Source: Pelagomonas calceolata (taxonomy: Eukaryota > Sar > Pelagophyceae > Pelagomonadales > Pelagomonadaceae). From it: a stretch of 64,000 nucleotides of DNA. The notes below the pieces were generated by a model that was given only the letters and a program-made list of their open reading frames with translations, ran no database searches and was not told the origin of the DNA. Where the stretch lies: assembly GCA_918797485.1 (NCBI GenBank), contig CAKKNE010000004.1, positions 4,526,001 to 4,590,000 of the forward strand. Reading direction: 5' to 3'. The position numbers were made by a program, and so were the translations under genes. Positions 28,315 through 40,525 of this stretch are shown here, one piece after another (position 1 is the stretch's first letter; every line of letters starts with the position of its first letter).

Positions 28315-28773
28315 ATGTTTGTCATGGATGCAATCAATTGGCTCGTGGCGAGACCGGTCCTGTGCTTACTTATATTCATGTTCATCAGAAGTATGATCCA
28401 GAGCCGACAACCGTTCCCCGAAGCCGGCGGCCGCACGAAGGGCGCCCACTCGACGGCCGAGTTCGACGGCCTCGTGAAGGACGGCCTGACGCTCGTCGAC
28501 TTCTACGCGACGTGGTGTCCTCCTTGCCGCGCCTGTACACCAGCGTTCGGCGCGATGAGCATGAAATTGGCCGGCGCGGAATTTGTGAAATGCGACGTCG
28601 ACGAGTGTCGAGAGGTCGCGCAGCGCGAGGGCGTCTCGGCCATGCCCACATTCAAGATCTACAAGGGTGGGAAATGCGCCTGGACGTGCACGGGGTTCCG
28701 ATCGAGCGACATCGAGGCCAAGCTCCTCGAACTGGGCGCGACGCGAGCGACGGCGACGAACAAGACCGACTAG
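28315..28773 (+). CDS. membrane-anchored thioredoxin
   Basis: 152 aa. An N-terminal hydrophobic segment (WLVARPVLCLLIFMFI) anchors a thioredoxin fold: LVDFYATWCPPCRACTP holds the redox pair (WCPPC rather than WCGPC), followed by FVKCDVDECREVAQREGV, the cis-Pro in SAMPTFKIYKGG, and a final helix. It should reduce or isomerise disulphides, on whichever side of the membrane the domain faces. I chose MFVMDAINWL because the upstream ORF has no domain and runs through the promoter. Confidence 0.88.
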   Translation: MFVMDAINWLVARPVLCLLIFMFIRSMIQSRQPFPEAGGRTKGAHSTAEFDGLVKDGLTLVDFYATWCPPCRACTPAFGAMSMKLAGAEFVKCDVDECREVAQREGVSAMPTFKIYKGGKCAWTCTGFRSSDIEAKLLELGATRATATNKTD

Positions 28774-28935
28774 TAGGACTACTAAGAAAACTGAATGAAC
28801 ACGACGTCGCCGAGCAACCCGGGGAAAGTAAACAAACAGTGCGGTTAATCCCAGCCCCCGCGAGACGTCGACGAAGCATCATCGCGGCGACGACGACGCC
28901 GGCGAGGCAGCAAGTGAGTCTGCGGCAGAGAACAA

Positions 28936-31900
28936 CTAGTCCTCGTCCATGGCGGCGGTAAGCGACTGGATCATCTTCATGTCCTCCTCGGCCACGTCCG
29001 CCTTGCGCTCGAACGTCGCGCGCACGAACATCATGACGTTCCGCTTCAAGCGCGCCCAGCCGTGCGTCCGCCAGTACTCGTCCTCGTCGGCCTGGGCCTC
29101 CTCCAGCCGGATCATACTGATGAACTCGGCCATCTCCATGCGCGCAACAGAAGCCGCGATGCGGCCCATGTAGCCTCTGAAAACACGTTCGATCGTAATC
29201 GCGGACGCCGTCATCAAGGCGTTCATCGCCTCCAATTCCGCGCGCTTCACGGCCCATCGCCGCGCCGCCTTCCGGCCGAGATGGCCGCGGTAGAAGGCCT
29301 GGAGCTTGGCACAGGCTTGGAGCTCGCGCTTCTCGCGCCGGACCTTCTCATGGAGTTTCGAGGCTGCTTCCGCCCGCTCCTTGGCCAAGCGTTTTCTAGT
29401 GCGCTCCTCGCCGACTTTGGCCCGATTCAGCACGTGCTGCATCTTCTTTTGCCGTTCTTCGAGCAGGGCCTTTTCGCGGCGCATCTTGCGTCGTTCTTCG
29501 GTCGGTTTCTGGGGGTTGCCTTCCGACGTAATCGCGTCGTGCGTGCCACTGAAGGTGTCGCGTTCTCGTCTGACCAGAGACATCGCTCTAAAGAACATCA
29601 GAGTAATACAGAACAGCCCGAATTTGAGCGTCGTCTCCGTAAAATCCAGGTGCTTCTCGTGGTCGTTCCCATCTTTCGCCACTTTCTCCGTGCCTAGTCT
29701 GAATTGCGCGTTCCGCTCGATCTTCTCGGCCTTCGTTCGCGGCGAACCTGTGACCGCTTCGTCTCGCTGTTCATTTGATCGTTTGGCGGCTCGATCTTCG
29801 GCGTCGGCCTGGGCTAGGACCTGGTCACTCCCGGCCCGCACGAACCCGTCGGACTTGAGCGATGGCACGTAGCCCGCCACGGAATACCGCGACTCCCGCT
29901 CCCCAAAGTGCCAGCCCTCCAACATCCATTCTAAAGCATCATCTACTATATCGGAGGCCACGACCATGGCCACGTAGCGATTACGTTCCCTTTCTAGCGC
30001 GCGGCGCGCCTGCGTGTGAACGATACCGTCGCGAAACTGCCGCACTCTCATGCGGCCGCGTCGACGGCGTCGCGGCGACGGCTTCGCGGCGACGCGGCCT
30101 CACCAAGACGCCATCGCCGCGAGACAAGTTGAAGGGCCATGTCCGGACGGCGGCACTCACGTTGTTCGTCCACATCATCGTCGCGTAGCCATGTAAGGCC
30201 TTGACCTCCATGTACTCCTTGTTCGTCGCGTGGGCGTCATGTAACTCCCTGTCGAGAGCATCCAAGCGAGACCGCATGGCCAGCTGCTTGTCCTCCCAGG
30301 TCAACTCATACAGCAAATCGTCCCGCCGAAAGTTCGGATTACCCCCGCGAGCCGCCGACAGAGGCACGTAACTCTCGAGCACCTTCACGTCGGGGTGCAT
30401 CCTCACGTAAACCAGCTCATCACTAATTTGTTGTCGTCGCTGCTTCACATGGTCCCAGTCGACGGACGAGGTCCACTCGCACACGGGCTTGCGACAGCCT
30501 AAACAAGCCTTGGGTCCTAGAGCTTGTAGCTCGGCTTCGAGCATTTTGGTCGCTTCGTCCTTGCCGGCCTCGGCGAGAGCCGCCTTGCGCTGCTGGAAGA
30601 CGTTCTTGCTCACATGATCAGGTTTTCTAATTCCAGTCCTCTTCTCCTTCTCTTCCTCGTCGCTGCTATCGGTCTCGAAGGCCGCGTCGGGGTCCTCCTG
30701 CTCCAGTAAGAAGCGAGTAGCTCTCTCTCGCTCGTAGACCTGCTCTCTCAGTAGACTATCCAGTTCTCTCTCGAGCTCCAACCGCAGCACCGTCGTAGGA
30801 TAGCGCTGCGGCACGCCGCCGTGCAAGACCGACGAGTTCATCTCCGGGTTCGAATTGTGCACAGCTTTGTCCATCTCCGACTGGAGCTGGCGACAGCGAG
30901 CATCAAGGTCCGTTTCGACACTTACTTTTTCAAAGTCCCGCGCGAGGCGGTTCTGCTGGCCGACGGCGGCCTCGCGAGACCGCTGTTGGAGCTGCTGTTT
31001 TTGAATAGCAAAAAACTCCGCAAAATCCCCATTATACTTCTTCAGCAACACGTGGGCCTTGCAGCGGTCCGCGTCCCAGGCGGCCTGCGGCCGAGCGGCC
31101 GCCCAGACCTCCATGATCTGCGGTCTCGAGAGGGGACAATTCCAATCGCGACCCTCCTCCGTCGCTAGTCTGGCAGCATCGTCAACAGTAGTAGTTAACG
31201 CAGAGGAAACGACCTGCCCGAACAAGTTGCCCATGCGCCCGAACATGGACTTCTTCTTCGCGACGGAGGGCGGGGGCACGTCCTCCGGGTCAATGGTCTC
31301 CTTGATGCAGTCGGCGGGCTTCAGATACGACTGCAGCTGGTCCGCGGTCTCCTGCGACTGGTCCTTCATAGATCTTAGTTTGAGGCCGTGCCAGAGCTCC
31401 GGGTTCAGGATCTTGTCCAGCGACGCCCACTCCCTTTCTTCTTTCGTCCAGGACCGCGGGTGCTTGAACCTACAGTTACCGGCCAGTTCGGGGTCAAAGC
31501 CCTCGGGGCCGACCTTCCTCCGATCCACCAGTAGTTGGGGGTCGTTGTGGAACCGCTTCATGAGCTTCCAGACACCTCTCTCTTGTCTTGTGAGCTTGTC
31601 AAAGGTGCATGCTGCCACCCTATCTAATTCTCCTTTAGCGTAGCCCGCCATGCCGCGACACGCGCGGGGCAGCTTCCGCTTCAGCGGCTTCAGGTTCTTC
31701 CGCTCTCGATCTAAGTCCTCAGCTGCTTCTTGATCAGCTAACCAGCCGTACTTCAGCGGCTCGCGGATGCGGTCCAAGACGGCCCACTGCTGCTCCGGTA
31801 AAGTGAGGGCGTTCCAGCCCTCCTGGCGGTGCCTTCTACGGACTTCCTCGGCGGGCGTCATCATCGACGTCACGAGGCCCTTGACGGAGGCCAGTTTCTT

Positions 31901-34900
31901 CCACTTCGCCTTCGTCGCGGCGTCGGACTTGATGTTCTCGAACGTCGTATTCAATAACAGCGCTGATTTGGTCGCCGCGTCGATGCCCTGCACGAGGCCC
32001 GCCGCGCTCGGCGCGTGCTTCTGGAGCCAGGTCAGCTCTTTGCTCAGCGTTTCGATTTCTTCCAAGCGTTTCCGGCGTTCCTCTCTCAATACCCTTAAAC
32101 CCTTCAGCAGGTCGACGCGTTCTTGAGAACGAGACGCGAAGAGGCGGCACCAGTGCGCGAACTCCACTTCTAGAGTTCTTACTTGCGTGTAGAGGGCCTT
32201 GCGCCTGTGTGGACGTCGACGGCGTCGGAGCGCGTCGTCCCACGCCATCGACGCGACGCGTTCCTCGCTGTCTCGGCACCGATGTCTTCAGCTCAAACTC
32301 GGACACGACCGCCGAGCGCCCCACGCGACCGTATTGAGAGCGTAACACCTCCCCCAAACCCCGACACACCGCAAATTGAAGTACAACTTGAAGACACGGC
32401 CCGCGACTGCTCGTCCGTCATCTCCATGCGCTCGTCGTCGATCTGCAGCTCCTGGTTGCACCGCTCCGTCTCGCCTTCACAACGACTGGACTCGACCTCG
32501 GCCTCGTCCATCAAGCCTTGCACTACGAGCACTTTCCGCTCGCCGAGGCGCATCGACGTCCAGAGATCGTCGGTCGCGACCCTACAAACTTTCAACCTCT
32601 CTTGGATCTCCACACCGCGCTTGTGTTGTGCATCTAATTCCGCATTCGCCGTCCGCACGGCGTGGGCTTCGACGGTAATACTGTATTTAGTTGCTGAAGC
32701 TGCACCTAACACGACGTTGTAGACTCCACTTTTCAGAGGCTTTTCACTCGGATCATGCACGAGCACGGTCTTGCCGAAGGTCGTGCCCGTGTTCAACTGT
32801 TGCGAGGAGTAGGGCGCATACCCGATAGGTATCGGTGGCGATAATTGGCCCTTCGTAGGTAGGCGAAACAACGTAGCGGCAATCCTTCCGAGTCGATAGC
32901 CTCTTGCTGTAAAAACTCCCCTGTAAACAACAGTTATGGTAAGTGATAGGAACTTCCTATCCGTTTCCTCGGGTACGACGAACCGATGCGTCCGCGATTC
33001 TCGCGTTTCGAGACTTTCATTTTCATCTAACAACGACGCGCGTTTGCCCTCGTATTCAAATAAGACAGCTTGGGGGTCTTTCGGCTTCGGTCTTAGTTCG
33101 TTCAACTTTTCTACACTCTCTACAACAGTCACTGGTGGTTTGGCAATGGTCACCGTCGACTCATCGTCGTCAGAGCCAAAGCGCTCCGCTCGAGCTATAG
33201 CTACATTCTGTAGCGGATCACCACCAACAAGACCATCTTCGAGCGTCCCGTCATCATCAAAACTACCTCGAGACCGTCGCGATTCCAGCGAACTTTCCTC
33301 GGGAAAGTCCGTTAAATCGCGCTGTTTCCTATCATATCTATCTTGGGCGATCCTATTGAACTGCTTGTCGAGCTGTTTCTGCGCGCCTTTCCTGCGCCGC
33401 CCGTGCGTGTCGACCCGACCGTCGACGTAAAACTCCTCGAGTAGCAATCTAACTTCTTCGTCCGGCTCGAACGCCAGCGGTGGCACGGCGTCGACCAACT
33501 CTAGTAACGTTTCTCTAGTGTGTGCTTCGCCGTTGATGCGGTAGGGGAACCACTTCGTCGCGAAATGTAACTCGACGTCCGTGGCGCCCTGCTCGTACAT
33601 TTTACGCTGTGCGACATATTCATCTCCCTGGTTCAGGCCTACGGTAGCGTCCATTCCAGCTGAAGAATGGGCCTCTTCGAGCAGCTCCAAGGCCCGCGCG
33701 TCGTCGTCCGCATCCTTATCACTGGCTTGGGGCGCGAAATTCAACTCAGGATGTAACAATCTGTCAAGTACTAAGTAGCGGGCCTCGTCCTCACTCAGCT
33801 CGATCGCCTGCATCGACCGTAGCCGTGCCAGACGCCTCTCCCTTAGTACAATGTCGAGCAATGCCGCAGTTTTTTGTTGTGCCCCAAAGGATCTGTTCGA
33901 TGGTGTTTGCGTCGACTCGCGTCGCAGCGGGTCCTCGTGGTCCACAGACGTAACTCTACGTTGATGCAAACCGCCCTCCAACACGCGCCCCGTCTTATCT
34001 AAGCTTCTAAAGTGCGCCTCCCCCTCTTCGTGGGTATACATGCACAGCAGTCGGTGAGCTTCGATCTCCTGGTCAGAAAAAAGAAACGGTAAGGCTAACT
34101 GCAACACCCTCGGTAGCGCCAGGATCCGCTCGATGTCCTCGGGCGGCAGCGTCGGCGCGTAGTCCGCATCGTACTTCATCTCCTCGGCCTCCTGCTCGGA
34201 CACGTGGCCGTACGCGATCGGATTAATCAGCACATCTAAAGCAACCCATTTTTTTTCATCTTTCGAACGTTCTGCTGGTTTCATATGCCTCACACGCATC
34301 GCCACACAATCACCTTGCCCTGTTTTGTTGGCCTTGTTCTGCAAATTCTCCTCTGCTGCCCTTTCTTCGTCGAGCTTTGCGGCGCGTTCCTGCTCCTGGA
34401 TCATATCTTTTAATTCCTGCATGACGGATCTTCCGGTCGCTTCCTTGTGGGCGTCCACCACCGCATTCATGACGTCCTCGACGGTCGCGGCCTCGCCGTC
34501 CAAGGCCCTCAGATCTCTATTGGAAGCTCGCAGATCTCGCTCCGACTGTTTTAACGTGCGATCGAGATCCCTGACACGTCGCTCCAACGCCAACTGTTCC
34601 TTATTGAGCGAATGCTTCAGATCTTTCGTGGCCATGCGCTGCAGGACGCCGGGGTTCCACAGATCCGAATTCACGAACTCGGCCGTGTGACCCTTGACCC
34701 TTCCAATTTCGATGTCGACTTTGGCCAAGCGATCCTTCGCTTGCTTGATGGTCTTGCGCTGCTCCACGGCGTTTCTCTCCTTTTCCGTTTTCTCCAGGCG
34801 CTTCTGGCCCCTTCTTGTTCGTAACATCCGGCCCAGTCGATCCAAAGCCGCCACTAAGATTTGCGCGGCCTGCTCCTTCTTCTCTACCACTACCTTCAAG

Positions 34901-37900
34901 GCTTGGGCGATGCGATTCGCCAGTCGCAACTTCCTCTCGCGACTGGCGAGCACATCACTTGTAGACTGATACTCAGCTACCTTGAGCTCGTGGGCGCGGC
35001 GCATCTCGTCTATTTCGGTCTGTTTCGGCGCCAGTGCGCCTTTCAGGCCCCGATTCGACTCTAGCAATCGCAGCGTTCTCTGCAGTTTTCGCGCCTCGTG
35101 GTCCGCCCGCTCCGCGGACTTACTAAATTGTTTGACCACGTCTTCGAGCTGTAGACACTGTTGCAAGGCCAACACTAACCGAGAACGAGCCTCAAACAAA
35201 TCTTGCGTCATGCGCATGGCGCTTTCGCGGATCTCCCGCATCGGCGGGCACCGCGAGTCCTTTTTCGCGGTCGAACCTCTTACAAACCGATCCAGACCAC
35301 CGCTCAAATACCCGCCAGAAGCCTCCCCATCGAGTTTCACACATTCGACGAGCATTTGTTCCTCCTCCTGCCGCTCCCGTTCCCGCCGTTCCATTTTGAG
35401 TGAAGTGCGAACCACGCCCTGCTCGTGTCTCAGCTTCACGGCTTCCTCCTCGTCGCGCTGCTCCAGGATGTAGTCCGCCTTGTCTAACGCGCGATCGGCG
35501 CCCTCCAAGTATACAGCTAAGCGATGCTCGTCCTTCCGCACCTCGCGGCTCCGAAAGTCCTCGTACCGCATCGAAAAACGTTCTTCCCGTTCCGCGGTCT
35601 TGATGTTCTCGGCCGCTTCGGCTTTCCGTAAGGCCGCCAGTCGCCGCTTCTCGGCGCGCTTCCGACGCTTCTCGCTCGAACCTTTGTTGGCTCGTCTCCG
35701 CCGTTTTTTCTTCTCGACGCCCTGCGAGTCGACGGTCATTTCATCTTCACTTAGTGCGTCGGAATCGACGTACTCCTCGTCCGAACTACTGGACGACGAC
35801 TCAACAGGTTGGGCCGTCGAGACGCGCGAATCCTCGGCATCCAAAGCCGCGGCCATGGACTTCTCCAATTCTTCGCGCTCTCGAGCTCGCCGTAAGGCGG
35901 CCACGACCTCCTGGTCCTGCGCGGCGGGCGCCGGCGCCGACGCGTAGCTCAGGAAGGACTTTGGCGGGTCGTCAAGGGAGACTACGGTAGTCTCCTCTTC
36001 TTCGTCGACGGACGCCCTGAGGACGTCAAAGACCGTCGTCGCGATGATTTTCCGGTTCTCCTGGTTCATCTCGTGGCCGCAGTCCACTTCCTCGTAAGAG
36101 TAGATGGTGCCTCCCGTCCTGACGGCAGACGCCGCCGACGGAGCCCGGTCGACGCGCGCCTTCTCTAAGGCATTGACCGCTAGATCACTATCGACAAAGG
36201 TTGAGTGAGACGACTGTAACAGCACGAGAGGCACGACAATACGGTTTAACACAGGTCGCACATCGTCGTGATCTAGGATGCCTCGCAGCTGCGCCATGGC
36301 GCCCTGGGGGCCCGTCTCCTTGGCCGGTCTTCTTGCTGATTTTATGAGTTCCTCAGGAGCCTCGCCGACGATGACGAATTTGCGCGCCTGCCAGAACTCT
36401 TTGCAGACCTTCTCGCGACCGTGCTCATTTATAAACTCTGGGGAGAGGTGCATAGACTCGATAGCCATGACGCGTTCCGCCTTCACGGCCGACGCGAGCA
36501 CGCGATGGAGGGTCTTGGCCTTCTTCTTGAGGCCGTTCGCGCTGAAATAAGCATTGACCAGAATCATCGCTACAGTACTTGACTTCACATCTGCCAGGGC
36601 TTGGGCCCGTTCCGTCAAATGACGAGAAGCGAACTTCGCCAAGCAACACGCGCCGTTCCCAAAGCCCAGGAAAATAATTCGCAGGTCCTTGTCTCGCGGG
36701 AGGCGGTCGCGGTTCTTCAGATGCACGAGCAACTGTTCCACACAAGTCGCTTGTAACGAATTGTTCACATTCCCCAACTTTCTAGCACCGAATCTCCCAG
36801 CGGGCCAGACCGTATGCGGCAAGCCGGGCGTACCCACTAACAGAGCGTCGCCGACCGCGTCGGGTCTTGACAGCAACGGTCGTAAATCTCGCTGCAACGC
36901 GTCGAGCGTCATGAAGATGTCCGGAGCTACGACCAGTAAAAAGCGCATCGGTTTATTCGTCACGCTGGGAAGATTTTTGGGCCTATTATTTCGATCCATG
37001 ATCGCTTCGGAGTCAATTAATGCTTTCGCCTGCTCTAGATACGTAGCCGTGCCCAGATTTGAGGGAGCTGGGTGCTTCGCTCCCACCAAGTACCTGTAGG
37101 TACACACGACGCCCTGTTGCACGTGGTAGAACTCGTCCTCGTTACTTAACATGTCTGGTAAAGGGAATACTGATTCAGCTAACGCCGACTTCTTCGTCTG
37201 CTCGTCCTCGGAGGAATCTTCGTCTTCTTCGGACTCATCCACACTCTCGTCGTCGGGCGCGGGGGCCGGGCCCTCGACCTGGGGACCGCGCTTCTCGAGG
37301 CGTCGTTGCTCCTCGGCCAGCCGCACCTCCTCCTCCTCGCGCTCTTCCGCTAATCGTTTCCGTCGTCGTTTCGCCGCGTTCCGCAATTCCGCCAGAGCTT
37401 TCCGCGACTGGTTCCTCGTATCCGGGAGAGAGAGGAAGTCGCCGCCCCAGCGCTCCCTTATCTCCTTCTTCGAGAGGGCTAGTGGTGCTCGCTTCCTTGT
37501 CTTCAGTTCCGACTCACTATCCGACAGCTCTTGTTTCGCCTGAGAACGGGCCATATAACCAGTAGTCATCGGCGCTTGTACTGGAGGGTTTAGTAACCTT
37601 TTGGTCCGCTCCCGCTGGAGAGCGACGTCCTCGGCAGTTTGGACAGATCGCAAACCTTCTGAAACCTCTTGCTGATGCGTCGCCCGCAGATCTTCCCGCT
37701 CCGCGCGACTCGGTTCCTTGCGCGGCCGCGGGCCGTCCGTACTGAATCTATGTAAATCTTGCACGGAGAAGCCTCGTATCGAAGAACCAGATAGGTCCTC
37801 CTGGAGTAAGGCTGCCGCGTCGTCCGAGATCTTCGTTCCTAGTAAGTCTAATCCAGTGATCAATCCAGCCACGTCGACTCTTCCTAACCCTTGGGGATCG

Positions 37901-38925
37901 AAGTGCTTGAACGAGGCCCGACTGTCGACGCCTCTTTTAGCTGCCAGTGCGAGCAATCTCATCAATTCCTTTCCTGCATTTTTAGCTTCTTCCCTCGTCG
38001 CCTCGTGCGCCTCGAACGCTTCGGCGTCGACGCGCGCGGGCGCTCGGTTCACGAAGCGGATGTGGCAGACGGGGCACCGCACCAACCACAACGTGCCTCG
38101 TCCATCAACGGAGGCTTCGACGTCCAGCGCGTCGACCTCCAACCCCAAATCTTCGACCGTCGCTTGACCGATGTCCTCGTCGTCGAGCTCCGTCAGTCGG
38201 GACTTGGCCGGAGCATAAGTCGACTCGGCGAATTTTGCGAGCGCTCGTGCGAGGTGGGCGAGGTCGTCCCGCGACGCGTGCTCGGGCTGGCCCGCGGCCA
38301 AGGCTGCCGCCGCTCGTGCCGCGGCTTCGGCTCTCGGGGCGAGCGATTGTTTCGCATTCCTCCTGAATGATCCGGAGGCGGTCCGTCGCGCCGTGACCTT
38401 CGACTGCAAGGAGGCGACTTGGATGCGCCAGCGCGCGTGCGAACCGAGGTACAAGAGCTGCTTCACATTTAAATCTTCCCTAACACCATCGTAGTACTCG
38501 GCGACGCACACGGCCGGGGCGCTTTCGTCCTCCATATGCAGCTCCGTGGTGCCCCCTCCCCTCCTCCAGGCCTCGGTAAATTTCTGAGCGAACATCTTGA
38601 TGCGCTCCGACGCGAAGAACTCGTCTCTCACGTCGTTCGGGACGCTCATGGACCCGCGCACGGCCTTCAGGGCCGGGGGTTCTAAGTCCCTCCTTATCAG
38701 ATAGCCGTCGTCATCTGTTCCTAACCATTTCGTGGGCGTGCCGTCCTCGAAGAGCACCGTTTCTGGCACACTCAAGTGGAGTCGCGGGCTCCGCCGGAGT
38801 CCCGTCCACAACGTGGAAAACAGCCAGGACCAGTGCTTCTCCTGCTGCTGGCCGCGGGCCTTGTTGAGGCGGGCCTCCTCCCTCGCTTTGTCCTTGGCCG
38901 CTTTGAGCTCCGCGGCGCTGAACAT
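28936..38925 (-). CDS. giant EF-hand / pseudo-hydrolase / coiled-coil / IQ protein
   Basis: Three exons (38925-32408, 32204-30161, 30036-28936), 3220 aa. An EF-hand-like region lies at about 315-395 (FKHFDPQGLGRVDVAGLI). An alpha/beta-hydrolase-like domain lies at about 650-970; its nucleophile elbow reads GFGNGA, with Asn where Ser should be, so it is probably not an esterase. Long charged coiled coils follow. A beta-rich segment at about 1985-2090 (FLSLTITVVYRG) may be C2-like. Two IQ-type calmodulin sites lie near 3090-3150 (LQAFYRGHLGRKAARR, IERVFRGYMGRI). A repeated short motif W-x-x-LD-x-IL-x-P-x-x-YG occurs at least four times between about 1550 and 2440. A cytoskeletal or flagellar scaffold is my guess; no family is recognised. 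Confidence 0.75.
30037..30160 (-). mobile_element. intron 2 of giant gene, introner-related
   Basis: 124 nt, donor GTGAGT, acceptor GCGGCAG, phase 0 (WTNN-FRDGIVH). It contains an exact ACGCCATCGCCGCGA 15-mer (30108-30122) and several GCGTCGACGGCGTCGCGG-type blocks. Terminal repeats and target duplication are not clear, so it is an old copy or an ordinary intron carrying the shared core. Confidence 0.6.
32205..32407 (-). mobile_element. introner, intron 1 of giant gene
   Basis: 203 nt, the longest copy. The right end (CGTCCACACAG) is a good terminal repeat; the left end CCGTGTCTTCAAGTTG is diverged. ACGCCATCGACGCGACGCG lies inside (plus strand). The donor at CA|GTCGCGGG (phase 2) gives MTDEQRKALYTQVRTL, a continuous coiled coil. 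The flanking 8-mers GTCGCGGG / GCGCAAGG match at only 3 of 8. Confidence 0.75.
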
Positions 38926-39280
38926 GGCTACCGGTGGCCCAGACCAGTGGTGCTCTTGTGTCTGTCAGGCGCGTCCAAATGGCTGCCCGGCGGCGCGCGG
39001 CGGGCCGGGTCCTATGCGTTTTCGATTTCTGCGCAGCCAGCGGCGCCCGCGCGGCTGCCTACCAGGCGCTTTTTGTGCAGCGCCGAGCGGCTGCCAAGGC
39101 TTTGTTTTGCAAATCGCACTAGCCTGGTGCCCGTTGTTCTTCGCGGAGACGTCTATTAGTCGTCGAAACCGTGTGTTGCGGTGTGCGACGCGTCCCTTCG
39201 AGCTAGCGGCCAGTAAGACACTAGCAATACAATAGCAAGCCAGGTCCAAACGAGACGGGCCCATTTTGTGACTGTTACGC
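38926..39280. other. divergent spacer giant gene / NHL gene
   Basis: 355-bp bidirectional promoter region with one good CTAG-type box. Nothing else recognised. Confidence 0.55.
39201..39225 (+). promoter_or_regulatory. CTAG-type promoter box
   Basis: AGCTAGCGGC then CAGTAAGACACTAGC. Lies 276 bp from the giant gene start and 56 bp from the NHL gene start. Confidence 0.65.
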
Positions 39281-40456
39281 ATGGTTGCCACGCGCACACG
39301 ACCCTGGGGAGCGGCCGCGCCAGTGCCGCCAGCATCCGTGCGGCGCGCAATCCAGTCGGACGACGTGCTGCTGTGTGTGGTCTCACAGCTCGATGTGCGT
39401 GAAGGATGCATACGCAGCGTGGCGTCAGTCAACAAGGCGTGGCGCAACGCGTGGCGGCGAAGGTGCTCGGGCCGGTGCCGACTGCTGCGCGCGGGCATCG
39501 GTGAATTTCAGTACGCGAAGCAGGTTTCGGCGCTACCTGGCGGCGGCGCTATCGTCCCGGATTACGGTCATTTTCGACTCGAAGCATATTCGCCAGATGG
39601 TGACTCGCAAGGCATCTACTGCGAGAATTTTGAAACGCCGGGGGCGATAGCGCTTCTCGGAGACGGTACGGCGTGGATGTTGGCGAGGGACAGAGCCCGT
39701 GTCTGTCGCGTACGGTGGCAGGACGAAATAGGAGCCGAACCGGCTCAATTTAGGTGGCCGCATCTCAACCAGGGAGGAGATTTTGGGGACCCATACAGAA
39801 GAACCTTGCAGCACGTCGACTTTGGTGCGTTGTTCGCGTCGGAAGAACTGAGCGGCTACTTGCATCCTTATGATCTTGCGGTTTCTGGTGATAGGCTGCT
39901 TGTGCTGTGTAGTGGGTTCACGTGTGCGCGAATCTGCGTGTTCGACAGTCAGACCGGCGCGTTTCTCTATCACATCGGTCGGGGGAGAAGCGCCGGAGAG
40001 GCTGATGCGCTAAGCAACCCAAAGGCCCTTACGGCGCATCAAGACCTGTGCTTCGTTGCAGATACCTACAACCACGTGATCAAGATTTTCAATTTTCGCC
40101 AACGGGTGCTCGTGAGGACAATCGGTAGCGCTGCCGCCAGCGATCTGCCCTGCGAATTCGATGAGCCCGCCGGCGTCGCCTTTCGCGACGGACGTCTTTA
40201 TGTCAGCGAATGGGACGGCCAGCGGATTCAAATCCTGCGGTTTGCCAACGGTATCCACGGGGCGGTGGAGTGTTTGCAGATTATTCCGTCGCCCAACGGG
40301 CTGGAGCTCGCCGGCCTGTGCTTGAGCGGCGACCGCTTGTGGTGCATGGGGGGTAATGGTGGGTCCGTACGGTGGGTCCCGTCTCTTGTCGCTGGTGTCA
40401 ATGGAACCGTGTGGACCTCGAATTCCTGCATCCACCTCTTCACGGCCTGTGCCTAG
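39281..40456 (+). CDS. F-box-like / NHL-type beta-propeller protein
   Basis: 391 aa, single exon. Residues about 22-60 look like an F-box (VLLCVVSQLDVREGCIRSV, then VNKAWRNAWRR). The remainder consists of repeated beta strands of NHL/propeller type: the clearest are LSNPKALTAHQDLCFVADTY-NHVIKIF and FDEPAGVAFRDGRLYVSEWD-GQRIQIL, each with the D/E-x-x-N/G-x-R/V-I-x-I/F pattern. Such proteins bind partner proteins or RNA; with an F-box, they select substrates for SCF ubiquitin ligases. The partner is unknown. GC content is a little lower than in neighbours. Confidence 0.7.
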   Translation: MVATRTRPWGAAAPVPPASVRRAIQSDDVLLCVVSQLDVREGCIRSVASVNKAWRNAWRRRCSGRCRLLRAGIGEFQYAKQVSALPGGGAIVPDYGHFRLEAYSPDGDSQGIYCENFETPGAIALLGDGTAWMLARDRARVCRVRWQDEIGAEPAQFRWPHLNQGGDFGDPYRRTLQHVDFGALFASEELSGYLHPYDLAVSGDRLLVLCSGFTCARICVFDSQTGAFLYHIGRGRSAGEADALSNPKALTAHQDLCFVADTYNHVIKIFNFRQRVLVRTIGSAAASDLPCEFDEPAGVAFRDGRLYVSEWDGQRIQILRFANGIHGAVECLQIIPSPNGLELAGLCLSGDRLWCMGGNGGSVRWVPSLVAGVNGTVWTSNSCIHLFTACA

Positions 40457-40506
40457 CCATTCGAGTAAGTATATAACCTAGTAAATGGGAAATTTACCCG
40501 ATAAAC

Positions 40507-40521
40507 ACGCCGTCGCCGCGA
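40507..40521 (+). repeat. 15-mer ACGCCGTCGCCGCGA in 3' spacer
   Basis: Four bp past the stop codon of the SDR gene (minus), between convergent genes. Confidence 0.6.
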
Positions 40522-40525
40522 GCCC

